64,000 bases of DNA from Butyricimonas muris (GTDB lineage Bacteria; Bacteroidota; Bacteroidia; Bacteroidales; Marinifilaceae). The notes under the pieces are model-generated. The model saw nothing but the letters and a program-made list of their open reading frames with translations. It was not told the origin of the DNA and ran no database searches. A program made the translations under genes and the position numbers. Numbering within the stretch: position 1 is the stretch's first letter; each line of letters opens with the position of its first letter. This document shows, one piece after another, positions 36,251 to 45,330 of the stretch. The stretch lies in contig NZ_JBKEIT010000005.1 of the NCBI RefSeq assembly GCF_046365375.1, positions 124,001 to 188,000 of the forward strand, given 5' to 3'.

Positions 36251-38890
36251 TTACTCGAAGTCCAGCTTCATCTGCGACTCGTCACTCAACATATCGGGAT
36301 TCGTGATTTCGAAATCGACATCCGTGCCACCTTCTTCCAGCTTCTCCTCTTCCCCGCTATCTAAAGGTTCTATTTCCCGGATCTCCTTCACCTCGTAAGT
36401 TGTCAAACGCTTACCTCGTGCCTTATATGACTTTTCCGCAATAAACTCATCCGCAACAATCGCTTCCGCCGGACGATTCTCGTAACGACCGCCAAACACA
36501 ATCTCGAACCGGGGACGTTTCTCCCCGCTCAAGCATACCAGATAGGAACCTTCACTCTCCCCGATAAACGAGGTAATTCTCACCATATCCTCAAACCGAA
36601 AACGCTTCAGGTAATAGTATTGCTGCTCGGCATCAAAGAACACTGCCGACCATACTTTCTCGGAATCAAATTTTTCAAATACAAGATATCCCTCCTCGTA
36701 GTGGTTGCTCAAATCATAATCGGAGGTATTATATGTACCGTTTTTATTCGCCACCAGTATCCGGTCATCTCCTTGGAATTCGCCGACATAGCGTCCCCGA
36801 CCGTCCGTGTTCAAACGCAACACGTCCTCGTCCAGCCATATCTTGCGCCCACCCAAGGTTGAAGCCCCTTTCTGTACCAGCGATATTTTGTGTATATCAT
36901 TCTTGCTCAACAAATTTCCTTGAGAATCACGTCCCTTGATCGTCAACGTGGCAAAATCATACTCGGAAACCAGTTTCTTCATTCCCGGCTTAGGTTTCAG
37001 ACATACCTTGATCACTTCCGCCTCCCCATTCGGGTTAGCGCTGAAATACAGTACGCGGGAACCTGCCGCCCCTTTGGTCAGATTATACTGCTTGTCGCGG
37101 GTAATCCCCGTCACGCAAAATCGCTTTACGTACGACGGCCCATATTTCCCATCCCGGTAAGCCACGTTATATATCGTGCGCTTGTCGTTCTTCTTGAAAA
37201 CATTCACGTGCAACACGTCCTTACCCACGAACAGTTTATCCGCCACCTTCGTCACGTAATAGGTACCGTCTTTACGGAAAATAATCACATCGTCAATATC
37301 CGAACATTCGCAGATAAACTCGTCTTTCTTCAACGCTGTACCGACAAATCCCTCTTCCCGGTTGATATACAACTTCTCGTTTGCCACTACCACTTTCGTT
37401 GCCTCTATATTCTCGAAATTACGAATCTCCGTGAGGCGCTCCCGTCCCTTGCCGTATTTCGCCTTGATTCGCTTGTAATACTCGATCGAGTAAGGAATAA
37501 TATGCTCTATATCGTGTTTCACCCGGGCAATCTCATCTTCCAATCCCTTGATATAATTCTCAGCCTGCTCGGAATTGAATTTCAAGATACGCTTCATCTT
37601 GATTTCCAGCAACTGCTTGATATCATCATCCGTCACGGGACGAATCAAATGCACGATAAACGGTTCCAAACGCTTGCGTACATGCACGACAACTTCCTCT
37701 ACCGATCCGCTCTCCTCGAATTCCTTGTCTTTATATATTCGCTCCTCGATAAAAATCTTCTCCAAGGAAGAATATTGCCAATCGGTTTCCAACTCTCCCA
37801 ACTTGATCTTCAACTCCAACAACAACAGGGCAACCGTATCGTCCACCGATTTCCGTAAAATGTCGGACACGGGCATAAAGACAGGCTTGTCGTTCTCTAT
37901 CACGCACGAGTTCGGTGATATGGAAAGCTCGCAATCCGTGCAGGCGTACAAAGCATCTATCGTCTTGTCCGACGACACGCCCGCCGCCAGATGTACCAGA
38001 ATCTCCACGTTTGCCGCCGTGTTATCGTCAATCTTCTTGATTTTGATTTTTCCCTTCTCGTTCGCCTTCAGTATTGAATCAATCAATGCCGTGGTTGTAC
38101 GCCCGAAAGGGATCTCTGTAATACGCAATAACTTATTTCCCGCGTCTTTCTCGATACGGGCACGAATCTTCACGCTTCCACCCCGCAGACCGTCATTATA
38201 CTTCGACACGTCAACCATACCTCCCGTCGGGAAATCCGGGTACAACACGAACTCCTCCCCGCGCAGGTAAGCCACGCAAGCATCTATCAACTCGTTGAAA
38301 TTATGCGGCAAAATCTTGGAGGCCAACCCCACGGCGATACCTTCCACTCCCTGCGCCAACAGCAACGGGAACTTGATCGGCAACGTGACCGGTTCTCTCT
38401 TGCGACCGTCATACGACAATTTCCAATTCGTGGTCTTCGGGTTAAAAGCCACTTCCAACGCGAATTTCGACAAACGAGCCTCGATATAACGTCCCGCGGC
38501 GGCATCGTCCCCGGTGAGAATATTTCCCCAGTTTCCCTGACAGTCCACCAACAGATTCTTCTGTCCCAACTGCACCAAAGCATCCTTGATAGAAGCATCC
38601 CCGTGCGGGTGATACGACATCGTGCTCCCCACGATATTCGCCACCTTATTATAACGCCCGTCGTCCATCTCCCGCATGGCATGCAATATACGACGCTGCA
38701 CGGGCTTCAACCCGTCGTTCACGTAAGGCACGGCACGTTCCAGAATCACGTAGGAAGCATAATCCAGAAACCACCTCTCGAACATGCCAGACAAATGCTT
38801 TATCGACCGCACCCGCCCGTTCTCCTCGTGATGTTCCGGTTCTTGAGGCACCACATCCTCTACTTCCTCGTTATTTATCTCTTCGCTCAT
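36251..38890 (-). CDS. parC: DNA topoisomerase IV subunit A
   Basis: 879 aa, GyrA/ParC family. Residues about 45-140 hold the quinolone-region equivalent (GSTMSYHPHGDASIKDAL) and the catalytic tyrosine in AAGRYIEARL (Tyr135) that forms the DNA-protein link. The long C-terminal part is a degenerate beta-pinwheel, and the last 40 residues are acidic (EPLDSGEEEKLEEGG). It pairs with parE directly upstream. The N-terminal about 30 residues are also acidic (EEINNEEVEDVVPQEPEHHEE). ATG at 38890, with the heptad-repeat spacer before it. Confidence 0.94.
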   Translation of the reverse strand: MSEEINNEEVEDVVPQEPEHHEENGRVRSIKHLSGMFERWFLDYASYVILERAVPYVNDGLKPVQRRILHAMREMDDGRYNKVANIVGSTMSYHPHGDASIKDALVQLGQKNLLVDCQGNWGNILTGDDAAAGRYIEARLSKFALEVAFNPKTTNWKLSYDGRKREPVTLPIKFPLLLAQGVEGIAVGLASKILPHNFNELIDACVAYLRGEEFVLYPDFPTGGMVDVSKYNDGLRGGSVKIRARIEKDAGNKLLRITEIPFGRTTTALIDSILKANEKGKIKIKKIDDNTAANVEILVHLAAGVSSDKTIDALYACTDCELSISPNSCVIENDKPVFMPVSDILRKSVDDTVALLLLELKIKLGELETDWQYSSLEKIFIEERIYKDKEFEESGSVEEVVVHVRKRLEPFIVHLIRPVTDDDIKQLLEIKMKRILKFNSEQAENYIKGLEDEIARVKHDIEHIIPYSIEYYKRIKAKYGKGRERLTEIRNFENIEATKVVVANEKLYINREEGFVGTALKKDEFICECSDIDDVIIFRKDGTYYVTKVADKLFVGKDVLHVNVFKKNDKRTIYNVAYRDGKYGPSYVKRFCVTGITRDKQYNLTKGAAGSRVLYFSANPNGEAEVIKVCLKPKPGMKKLVSEYDFATLTIKGRDSQGNLLSKNDIHKISLVQKGASTLGGRKIWLDEDVLRLNTDGRGRYVGEFQGDDRILVANKNGTYNTSDYDLSNHYEEGYLVFEKFDSEKVWSAVFFDAEQQYYYLKRFRFEDMVRITSFIGESEGSYLVCLSGEKRPRFEIVFGGRYENRPAEAIVADEFIAEKSYKARGKRLTTYEVKEIREIEPLDSGEEEKLEEGGTDVDFEITNPDMLSDESQMKLDFE

Positions 38891-38892
38891 AC

Positions 38893-38966
38893 AAATTGAA
38901 AATTGAAAATTGAAAATGAATCACATCATCCCAATTCCTAAATCTAAAATTTAAAATCTAAAATTA
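38893..38966 (-). repeat. parE-parC spacer made of 7-bp repeats
   Basis: TTGAAAA at 38896, 38903 and 38910; then TCCTAAA/TCTAAAA/TTTAAAA/TCTAAAA at 38936, 38943, 38950 and 38957, in strict 7-bp register. Together they occupy most of the 76-bp spacer. Confidence 0.75.
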
Positions 38967-40799
38967 TTAAATTTCATCCTTCTCCACGTACAAGTTATCA
39001 ATAATAAAATCTTGTCGTTCATTCGTGTTTTTACCCATGTAATAAGACAAAATCGTCCCTATCGGGTCTTGCTTGGTCATGCGTACCGGTTCCAAACGAA
39101 TATCTTTCCCGATAAACCCGCCGAACTCGTCCGGTGAAATCTCTCCCAAACCTTTAAAGCGCGTGATCTCCGGCTTCGGTCCCAGCTGTTTGATCGCTTT
39201 CTCCCGCTCTGCGTCCGAGTAACAATAACGAGTCTCTTTTTTGTTACGCACCCGAAATAATGGGGTCTGCAAAATATAAAGATGCCCGGAACGCACCACG
39301 TCCGGAAAAAACTGTAAAAAGAACGTCAACAACAGCAACCGGATATGCATACCGTCCACATCGGCATCCGTCGCGACAATGATATTATTATATCGTAACT
39401 CCTCTATTCCATTCTCGATATTCAAAGCCGCCTGCAAAAGATTGAACTCCTCGTTCTCGTACACGATTTTTTTAGTCAAACCAAACGAGTTTAACGGCTT
39501 CCCGCGCAAACTGAACACGGCTTGCGTGTTCACGTCCCGCGACTTCGTGATCGACCCGCTCGCGGAATCTCCCTCGGTGATAAATATCGACGATTCCGTC
39601 TTCCGCTCGTGGTTCGAATTAAAATGTACCCGACAATCCCTCAATTTCCGGTTGTGCAGGCTCACCTGTTTTGCCCGCTCCCGCGCAATCTTCTGTATAC
39701 CGGACATCGCCTTGCGCTCCTTCTCGGTTTCCACGATCTTGCGCAGCAACAACTCCGCCGTATCCGGATTCCGATGCAAGTAGTTATCCAACTCCTTTGT
39801 CACGAAATCCATAATAAAATTACGTACAGAGGGTCCTTCCGGGGCAATATCTTTTGACCCCAGTTTAGTTTTCGTCTGTGACTCAAACATCGGTTCCTGT
39901 ACCTTTATACTGATTGCCGCAATAATCGACGTGCGAATATCGGCTAAATCAAAATCTTTCTTGTAAAAATCACGAATGGTCTTCACCACGGCTTCCCGGA
40001 ACGCGATCAGATGCGTACCGCCCTGCGTCGTGTGCTGACCGTTCACGAAAGAATAATATTCCTCCCCATACTGCCGCCCGTGCGTCATTGCCATCTCGAT
40101 ATCCGTCCCTTTCAAGTGAATAATGGGGTAAATCCCCTCACCACTCATGTTCTCGGACAACAAATCATAAAGTCCCCGTTTCGAATGAAACTTCTGACCG
40201 TTAAAAACAATCGTGAGCCCGGAATTCAAGAACACGTAATTCTTGAACATCGATTCCAGATAATCCGAAATGAAGTGATAATTCCCGAATAACTCCTTAT
40301 CGGCAATAAAAGTCACCAACGTACCGTTCGGCTCATTCGTCGGTTCAATCTCCCGTTCCTCCACGATCAGCGCCTTGCTATAACACACTCGCTTCGTTTC
40401 CCCGTCCCGGAATGATTGTATAATAAAACTCTCGGAAAGCGCATTCACCGCTTTTATCCCGACACCATTCAACCCCACGGATTTCTTGAAAGCCTCGGAA
40501 TCATACTTCGCCCCCGTGTTCATCTTCGACGACACGTCAATCAGCTTGCCGAGAGGTATCCCGCGCCCGAAGTCCCGTACCGAAACCGTACGTTCCTCCA
40601 CCGTGATAATAATCTCGCTTCCCGCACCCATCGCGAACTCGTCGATACTATTATCCACTACCTCTTTAACCAGTATATATATTCCGTCGTCCATCGCTGC
40701 ACCATCGCCCAACTTCCCTATATACATACCGGGACGCAAACGTATATGCTCCCTCCAGTCCAGCGTACGAATAGAATCTTCCGAATAATTCTCTACCAT
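38967..40799 (-). CDS. parE: DNA topoisomerase IV subunit B
   Basis: 610 aa from the ATG at 40799 (MVENYSEDSIRTL); an ATG at 40841 would add 14 unlikely residues. GHKL ATPase domain with VKEVVDNSIDEF, FGRGIPLG and LNGVGIKAVNAL; TOPRIM domain with ITEGDSASGS, SLRGKPLNSFG and DADVDGMHIRLLLL; C-terminal FKGLGEISPDEF. It supplies ATP-driven strand passage to ParC for chromosome decatenation. Gene order birA-parE-parC-aroK, all on minus. Confidence 0.95.
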   Translation of the reverse strand: MVENYSEDSIRTLDWREHIRLRPGMYIGKLGDGAAMDDGIYILVKEVVDNSIDEFAMGAGSEIIITVEERTVSVRDFGRGIPLGKLIDVSSKMNTGAKYDSEAFKKSVGLNGVGIKAVNALSESFIIQSFRDGETKRVCYSKALIVEEREIEPTNEPNGTLVTFIADKELFGNYHFISDYLESMFKNYVFLNSGLTIVFNGQKFHSKRGLYDLLSENMSGEGIYPIIHLKGTDIEMAMTHGRQYGEEYYSFVNGQHTTQGGTHLIAFREAVVKTIRDFYKKDFDLADIRTSIIAAISIKVQEPMFESQTKTKLGSKDIAPEGPSVRNFIMDFVTKELDNYLHRNPDTAELLLRKIVETEKERKAMSGIQKIARERAKQVSLHNRKLRDCRVHFNSNHERKTESSIFITEGDSASGSITKSRDVNTQAVFSLRGKPLNSFGLTKKIVYENEEFNLLQAALNIENGIEELRYNNIIVATDADVDGMHIRLLLLTFFLQFFPDVVRSGHLYILQTPLFRVRNKKETRYCYSDAEREKAIKQLGPKPEITRFKGLGEISPDEFGGFIGKDIRLEPVRMTKQDPIGTILSYYMGKNTNERQDFIIDNLYVEKDEI

Positions 40800-40841
40800 A
40801 TGTCCTCCATGTTTTGCACAAAAATAATCAAAACTCCGCAA

Positions 40842-40890
40842 TTTAAAATCTAAAATTTAAAATTTAAAATCATAAATCGTAAATCTAAAA
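40842..40890 (-). repeat. birA-parE spacer made of seven 7-bp repeats
   Basis: TTTAAAA (40842), TCTAAAA (40849), TTTAAAA (40856), TTTAAAA (40863), TCATAAA (40870), TCGTAAA (40877), TCTAAAA (40884): seven units in register, the last covering the birA stop codon. Confidence 0.75.
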
Positions 40891-41628
40891 CAGATACGTG
40901 ATTTCCTTAAACCCGTAAACCCGTTCCATCCCCCCCGTATCCTTCAAAACAAGCTGCCCGTATTCGTTTATCCCCGTGACAGACGCCTTGAATCTTCCGT
41001 TCTCGTCCTCCCAATCGAACACCCCCGAACGCCGATACATCACTTGCAGGAAATCCCGTTCCAAAGCCGCATAATCATACACCTGTCCGTACCGCTTCCC
41101 GATACACTCCAACAGCTCCTCCAACGCCCGTTCCACTGGAATCTCCTTACCAATAAGTTGAAATAAAGACACCGGATTCGGTGCATCCGACAGGAAGCCG
41201 GACTGGTTAATATTCACCCCGATTCCACACAACGAGCCCCCCACGTACGGTCCCATGATAACGTGTTCTATCAAAATACCCGATATTTTCTTATCCCCCA
41301 CGTAAATATCATTCGGCCATTTCACGGTACATCCTTCCGTGTACCGGGAAATAAAATCGCAAGCCCCCAAGGCAATCACCATCGAAACGGCAAACTGCTC
41401 CACCGCCGACAACTCCTCCGGTCGCAATACCACTGTCATCGAAATATTTTTCCCCGGTTCACTCTCCCAATGGTTCCCGACTTGCCCCCGTCCCCGCATC
41501 TGCCTGTGTGTCACCACCACCATTTTATCCTCCAACACATTCCATCCCAACTTCTCCGCCTGATTATTCGTCGAATCCAACTCCTCGTACTCCAATACCC
41601 GAAATCCACTTACTTGATATTCACGCAT
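40885..41628 (-). CDS. birA: Biotin-[acetyl-CoA carboxylase] ligase (no HTH domain)
   Basis: 247 aa. Motifs: DSTNNQAEK, GRGQVGNHWESEPGKNISMT (biotinyl-AMP loop), VKWPNDIYVGDKKISGILIE (catalytic Lys) and a C-terminal SH3-like cap. It lacks the N-terminal winged helix of E. coli BirA, so it is an enzyme only, attaching biotin to carboxyl-carrier proteins. First of the minus run leading to topoisomerase IV genes; the heptad-repeat spacer follows. Confidence 0.94.
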   Translation of the reverse strand: MREYQVSGFRVLEYEELDSTNNQAEKLGWNVLEDKMVVVTHRQMRGRGQVGNHWESEPGKNISMTVVLRPEELSAVEQFAVSMVIALGACDFISRYTEGCTVKWPNDIYVGDKKISGILIEHVIMGPYVGGSLCGIGVNINQSGFLSDAPNPVSLFQLIGKEIPVERALEELLECIGKRYGQVYDYAALERDFLQVMYRRSGVFDWEDENGRFKASVTGINEYGQLVLKDTGGMERVYGFKEITYLF

Positions 41629-41656
41629 AATTTCACTTTACATTTAAATATAACAA

Positions 41657-42781
41657 TCACCACTTCTGCCTTTCAAGCCAGATTTTAAGAATCGGATCTG
41701 CTATAAAATATCCCTCCTGACGAAACTCAACTAATTCTTTTTCTACCATCGACTTACGCAATCTACTTATATTTGAACTCGATCCTAGATTGTATTCCGA
41801 AAGAACGGTAGCTATTCCGAACTCCTTATGAATCCCAGCCAAAATAGCCCGAAGGAAATTCATTTGATAAGTCGTCAACAATTCGGTTTGTTGCGTGAAA
41901 AGAGGCGTATTCTCGTCCAACAACTCGTTCAAAGCCCGAGCTACCCCTTCCCGTGTTGCCACTTTTTCCGTCTCCAAAAGAGTAAGCCAAGCCAGCTGTT
42001 GCACATAGGACGAATGATTTTCTACAATTCGACAAATCTCAGCAGCCAACTCTTCTGATATCACCCTATCAACTTTTTTGAATTGTTTACATATATAAGG
42101 AACCCAAACCTCTGTCGGAATCAATTTTAGATTAATTATATCCCCGAACTTGTAAAAAGGCAAACTCCTCTTCTGGAACAATTCATCCATCAAATGTTTT
42201 CTACTTCCCAAAAGACAATAAGACACCCTCGAATTATGCTGCCACGCCGAACGCATTTTCTTCTGAACAATCACAGAATCGGGAAACTCTCCGATCTGTT
42301 GAAACTCATCGATACAAATCACAATCTGTATACCCTTTTTTTGAGCAATGCGCTCCGGCAACTGCAAAACTTCCTCTGCCGAATGTGTTTTTGACGTAAT
42401 ACCTAAAGAAACAGAATAATCCGAATCCGGTCCCACGCTAAACGCGAATTTCGGTGTTAATCTTGAAATAAACTCGTAAGCAATATCTTTCCACTCGTCA
42501 AAACGAAATGAAGTCTGTTTCAAAACAGCCTCGGCAAACATATTATAAAAGTCATATTCGCTCCGGCAAGGAAATATATCAACATAAATCACGCGCAATT
42601 TATCCGATTCCACTATCGCTTTCACTTTCTTTATCAAAGATGTTTTTCCCCAACGCCTCGGGGAAGAGAGGATCGTGTTTATCCCATTCTTAAAATTAGA
42701 GGAAAGACAGTGTATCTCTTTTTCTCGTCCGATGAAATTCTCCCCGCTTACCGCAACTCCAAATATGAATTCTTTTGCCAT
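41657..42781 (-). CDS. AAA family ATPase with C-terminal winged-helix region
   Basis: 374 aa from the ATG at 42781 (MAKEFIFG); an open frame continues 25 codons upstream, but those codons would lie across the promoter and palindrome. Walker A SSPRRWGKTSLIKK, Walker B IVICIDEFQQI, and a sensor-like LLGSRKHLM place it in the archaeal-type ATPase (PF01637-like) family. The last about 80 residues (NFLRAILAGIHKEFGIATV ... SSNISRLRKSMVEKELV) resemble a winged helix. Function in bacteria is unknown; such ATPases occur as accessory, often defence-like, genes. A strong promoter overlapped by a perfect palindrome suggests autoregulation. Confidence 0.85.
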   Translation of the reverse strand: MAKEFIFGVAVSGENFIGREKEIHCLSSNFKNGINTILSSPRRWGKTSLIKKVKAIVESDKLRVIYVDIFPCRSEYDFYNMFAEAVLKQTSFRFDEWKDIAYEFISRLTPKFAFSVGPDSDYSVSLGITSKTHSAEEVLQLPERIAQKKGIQIVICIDEFQQIGEFPDSVIVQKKMRSAWQHNSRVSYCLLGSRKHLMDELFQKRSLPFYKFGDIINLKLIPTEVWVPYICKQFKKVDRVISEELAAEICRIVENHSSYVQQLAWLTLLETEKVATREGVARALNELLDENTPLFTQQTELLTTYQMNFLRAILAGIHKEFGIATVLSEYNLGSSSNISRLRKSMVEKELVEFRQEGYFIADPILKIWLERQKW

Positions 42782-42810
42782 AATTACTCTATTAATAGCT
42801 ATATTTACAA

Positions 42811-42841
42811 CAAAGATAGAATTTTTCCTGAACTTACACAA
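42811..42841 (-). promoter_or_regulatory. Promoter of the AAA ATPase gene (TTG-N20-TATCTTTG)
   Basis: On minus, TTG at 42841-42839 and TATCTTTG at 42818-42811 are separated by 20 bp. Transcription would start about 25 nt before the ATG at 42781. The -33 element lies inside the palindrome 42829-42871. Confidence 0.65.
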
Positions 42842-42871
42842 GTTTGTGTAACACAAACTTGTGTAAGTTCA
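42829..42871. promoter_or_regulatory. Perfect 43-bp palindrome overlapping the ATPase promoter (double operator candidate)
   Basis: Arms 42829-42849 and 42851-42871 are exact complements around a single central A (42850). Inside are two smaller imperfect palindromes side by side, ACACAAGTTTGTGT and ACACAAACTTGTGT, one base apart. The site covers the -33 element of the ATPase promoter, as expected for a repressor. Confidence 0.7.
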
Positions 42872-42927
42872 TTTTTCGTTTGAAATCACATATACTCCCG
42901 GCTAAATTATCCCGAACGAGAAAGCAA

Positions 42928-42962
42928 TATCCTTGGGAAAACCAATGGTATTCCCAAGGATA
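42928..42962. repeat. 12-bp inverted repeat (hairpin) downstream of an accessory-gene remnant
   Basis: TATCCTTGGGAA (42928-42939) and TTCCCAAGGATA (42951-42962) are exact complements with an 11-bp loop. It lies in the 42872-43114 gap, which holds no intact gene; a 29-codon open tail on plus (43016-43105, ending TAA) is the only other sign of coding sequence. Confidence 0.6.
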
Positions 42963-43114
42963 CACTACCCTTCTGCCGTAGCCCTGCCAAAGCTTCTACA
43001 GAGCACAAATATGCCGGGATAGGGTTGCTATATTTGAGCAACGAAGAGGCTATGAAAGAGAGAGATTACAATCCTAGTAACAGGATAGGAATACGGATGA
43101 TTTAAGATATGAAT

Positions 43115-43461
43115 CTACACGGGTAACTCAACAAATTTCTTGTCCGGACTTCTCCGCATTTCATTCAGACGTTTCGCTATTTTCTTCCAATTGAAACAAG
43201 CCTTCCCTGTCATTTTTATTGGCTCTTCAAAGTTAATATCCTCAAAATACGTCAAGGCTTTAATGGGAATAAGTAAATTCATTTTATATTTTCTCTCGTA
43301 AGCATTTAACATCTCGTTCAAAGATAAACACTTACACGATGCCCCAATTGTAAAGCCAAAGAGGTTCCACCGACTAATACAAAATCTTTTAAAGCCGCAT
43401 CTCTCATCAGACACTTTAGCAACTCAAATGTTGAGGACGTAACCGTTTCCGTGAATAACAT
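43115..43461 (-). pseudogene. AbiEii-like nucleotidyltransferase toxin, internal deletion and frameshift
   Basis: The N terminus starts at the ATG at 43461 and gives 47 residues including VGGTSLALQLGHRVSV, the conserved nucleotidyltransferase start of AbiEii/AbiGii toxins, then hits TGA at 43318-43320. A different frame directly continues with SLNEMLNAYERKYKMNLL ... FNWKKIAKRLNEMRR to a stop at 43115, resembling the toxin C terminus. The DIDLF-type metal-binding stretch and most of the middle are missing, so a deletion joined the ends out of frame. The N-terminal fragment overlaps the 3' end of the partner gene by 46 bp, as in AbiE operons. Confidence 0.75.
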
Positions 43462-43733
43462 TTTAACTCTTCTTTTTTTATATCAAAAACAGCACAGACA
43501 AATGACATATCTTTAGCGTTCATCACGGGTATCTCCTTGATACTTTCTCGAACCCCCTCTTCCCCATACATGTTCAACATGGCGTAGAAATCATCCACAC
43601 GACCTCGCTCCACTACTCTCTGTACGACGATATTCTTCATCGTCTGCCAATCAAAACGAGATAAATCGTACTCCCATAAAAGACTTTCTCGAATTTTCGC
43701 TTCTCTATGTTGTTTATATTTATCGAAAAACAT
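43416..43733 (-). CDS. Small partner (antitoxin-like, DUF6922-type) of an AbiEii-like toxin
   Basis: 105 aa, charged, no signal peptide (FFDKYKQHREAKIRESLLWEYDLSRFDWQ ...). The pattern LLWEYDL-x-FDW and VVQRVVERGRVDDFYAMLNMYG matches small proteins coded just before AbiEii-type toxins in Bacteroidota, probably the antitoxin; the DUF6922 name is from memory and less certain. It seems intact although the toxin gene is broken. Confidence 0.65.
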   Translation of the reverse strand: MFFDKYKQHREAKIRESLLWEYDLSRFDWQTMKNIVVQRVVERGRVDDFYAMLNMYGEEGVRESIKEIPVMNAKDMSFVCAVFDIKKEELKCYSRKRLRPQHLSC

Positions 43734-43751
43734 ATACCATTATGATTTATG

Positions 43752-43759
43752 CAAATATA
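43752..43759 (-). promoter_or_regulatory. -7 element TATATTTG of the toxin-antitoxin remnant
   Basis: TATATTTG read on minus, 19 bp before the ATG at 43733. Confidence 0.5.
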
Positions 43760-43804
43760 CGCATTTTTTGTCAGATATCCTACATTACAGACTATAAACA
43801 ACAA

Positions 43805-43826
43805 TGCCCCGGGCTTTCCCGAGGCA
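43805..43826 (-). terminator. Hairpin at the end of the capsule operon
   Basis: TGCCCCGGG (43805-43813), CTTT loop, CCCGAGGCA (43818-43826): a GC-rich stem with a single wobble in the minus RNA, 55 bp after the wzi stop and followed on minus by a moderately T-rich ATTGTTGTTTA. Most likely the operon terminator. Confidence 0.65.
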
Positions 43827-43880
43827 TACTTACAATCACTAGCCATAAGCAAAAAAGTCTCTGTCGTATTCAGCAACTCT

Positions 43881-45311
43881 CTATTTAAATAAATACCCCT
43901 TACGACTCAATCTTATCATAAGTCCGATGTTATTCTTTAATAAACTACCGAAATCACCATAAACACCTGTTTCTATTGTGAATGGCATTTTTTTGAATGG
44001 CAAAGAAACCTCCAATGCTCCAGAGAATTGCAGTGGCTTATTAATTAATGGAATATCATAAATACCATAATTTTTTGAATATGTCAATAAAAACTTATAT
44101 GGTGTCGTTCTGAATGCAACACCTCTGATACCCAAGTGATGCGCTATAATACGATTATTAACAATAATCAAAACATGATTAAAAAATCCGGGTGTCATGA
44201 GTGGACAACCTATTGTTCTCCCATAAGAAGTCCAACCATTTCGATATTCTCCATGATTAAAATAATCATCTCGTCCACCTAAAATTTTCCGCCCATAAAA
44301 AGGACCATTCGGATCTTGTTTCTCCATTTCTTTCGGTGTTGCAGGCCGATCATGTAAAGCTCCAGATTGGTATTTCGTATAATAAAATTCATAGATTACA
44401 TCCGAAACCCAGTTCTCCTTGTTTTTTGCTCCATAATAAAAACAATATGTTCCATCTGGGAAAGAACGAAAGTCTGTTCCAGACCCGTCTTCAAAAGGAA
44501 TATCATGATAAAAAGACAATATGAAATTATCTGTTTTATAATTAATTCGCAAATGCTCTTTCCCTAAATGATTCCCTAAAGCATTGAGAGAATCACTCCT
44601 TGTGGCTCCAACACCACCCGATTCAGCACATACAATACGAGTATAATCTTTAAAAGAAGAAGGTTGTTTTCCTCCAATAGGCGTTGTCCCTGCCCATTGT
44701 GCCCAATGTTCCAAACCGACAATGATCTCCCACTTCGCATGGGGAGTGATTTTCACATATAATGATTTATTATGTAACCGGACATCCTTAGCGTAACTAT
44801 CGTCAATCATTAAATAATCTCCCCAATTAAATTTAAAAGATAAATAGCCTTTTGTAAAGGGTACATTAATGTAATTACTCCTCAAATTATATCCGGGAAA
44901 TGTCCTCGAATTACCGGACCGTACAAAATCTCCATTAGTAGAAGACACCCCATTATACTTTTCTTCCGGATGAATCATCCCCAGATCCAATCGCAAATTA
45001 CGCCATTTTCCACTAACAAACAACTGATCCAACATAATCTTATTCTTTGTTCCTGAAAAAGCTCCTGCGGCAGAAATACCATACGCAAACTGGAAAGCAT
45101 GTTTTGTCATAAAATCAGAAAATACTTCCATTTTCAAAAGTCCTCCTCTACTGTCCGGAACCAATCCATGGTTATTGCTAACAGCCCAAAAAGGTAATGT
45201 TTGCTGAGTTGCAATAAATCCTGACAAGGAAACATTGTACTCAAGATCCCGTTTCTGTCCTTGCGCAGACAAAACGAGTAGAAACATAATTAGAAATAAT
45301 ACGTTTTTCAT
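43881..45311 (-). CDS. Capsule assembly Wzi family outer-membrane protein
   Basis: 476 aa; signal peptide MKNVLFLIMFLLVLSAQG. The sequence shows the Wzi/CAPA-type barrel pattern: LPFWAVSNNHGLVP, FRTWxNLRLDLGMIHPEE-like strand, GLEHWAQWAGTTP, and many Gly/Tyr/Trp beta strands to an aromatic end. Wzi anchors capsule polysaccharide at the outer membrane. It is the last gene of the locus, 19 bp after the sugar transferase. Confidence 0.88.
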   Translation of the reverse strand: MKNVLFLIMFLLVLSAQGQKRDLEYNVSLSGFIATQQTLPFWAVSNNHGLVPDSRGGLLKMEVFSDFMTKHAFQFAYGISAAGAFSGTKNKIMLDQLFVSGKWRNLRLDLGMIHPEEKYNGVSSTNGDFVRSGNSRTFPGYNLRSNYINVPFTKGYLSFKFNWGDYLMIDDSYAKDVRLHNKSLYVKITPHAKWEIIVGLEHWAQWAGTTPIGGKQPSSFKDYTRIVCAESGGVGATRSDSLNALGNHLGKEHLRINYKTDNFILSFYHDIPFEDGSGTDFRSFPDGTYCFYYGAKNKENWVSDVIYEFYYTKYQSGALHDRPATPKEMEKQDPNGPFYGRKILGGRDDYFNHGEYRNGWTSYGRTIGCPLMTPGFFNHVLIIVNNRIIAHHLGIRGVAFRTTPYKFLLTYSKNYGIYDIPLINKPLQFSGALEVSLPFKKMPFTIETGVYGDFGSLLKNNIGLMIRLSRKGYLFK

Positions 45312-45330
45312 GAATCAAAATATCAACACC

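Noticed and set aside
36890..37858. 322-codon plus frame opposite parC
   Set aside because: Exact antisense of a conserved gene; long only because of parC codon bias.
43637..43876. 79-codon minus frame overlapping the antitoxin-like gene
   Set aside because: It crosses the promoter of the antitoxin-like gene and has no recognisable content.
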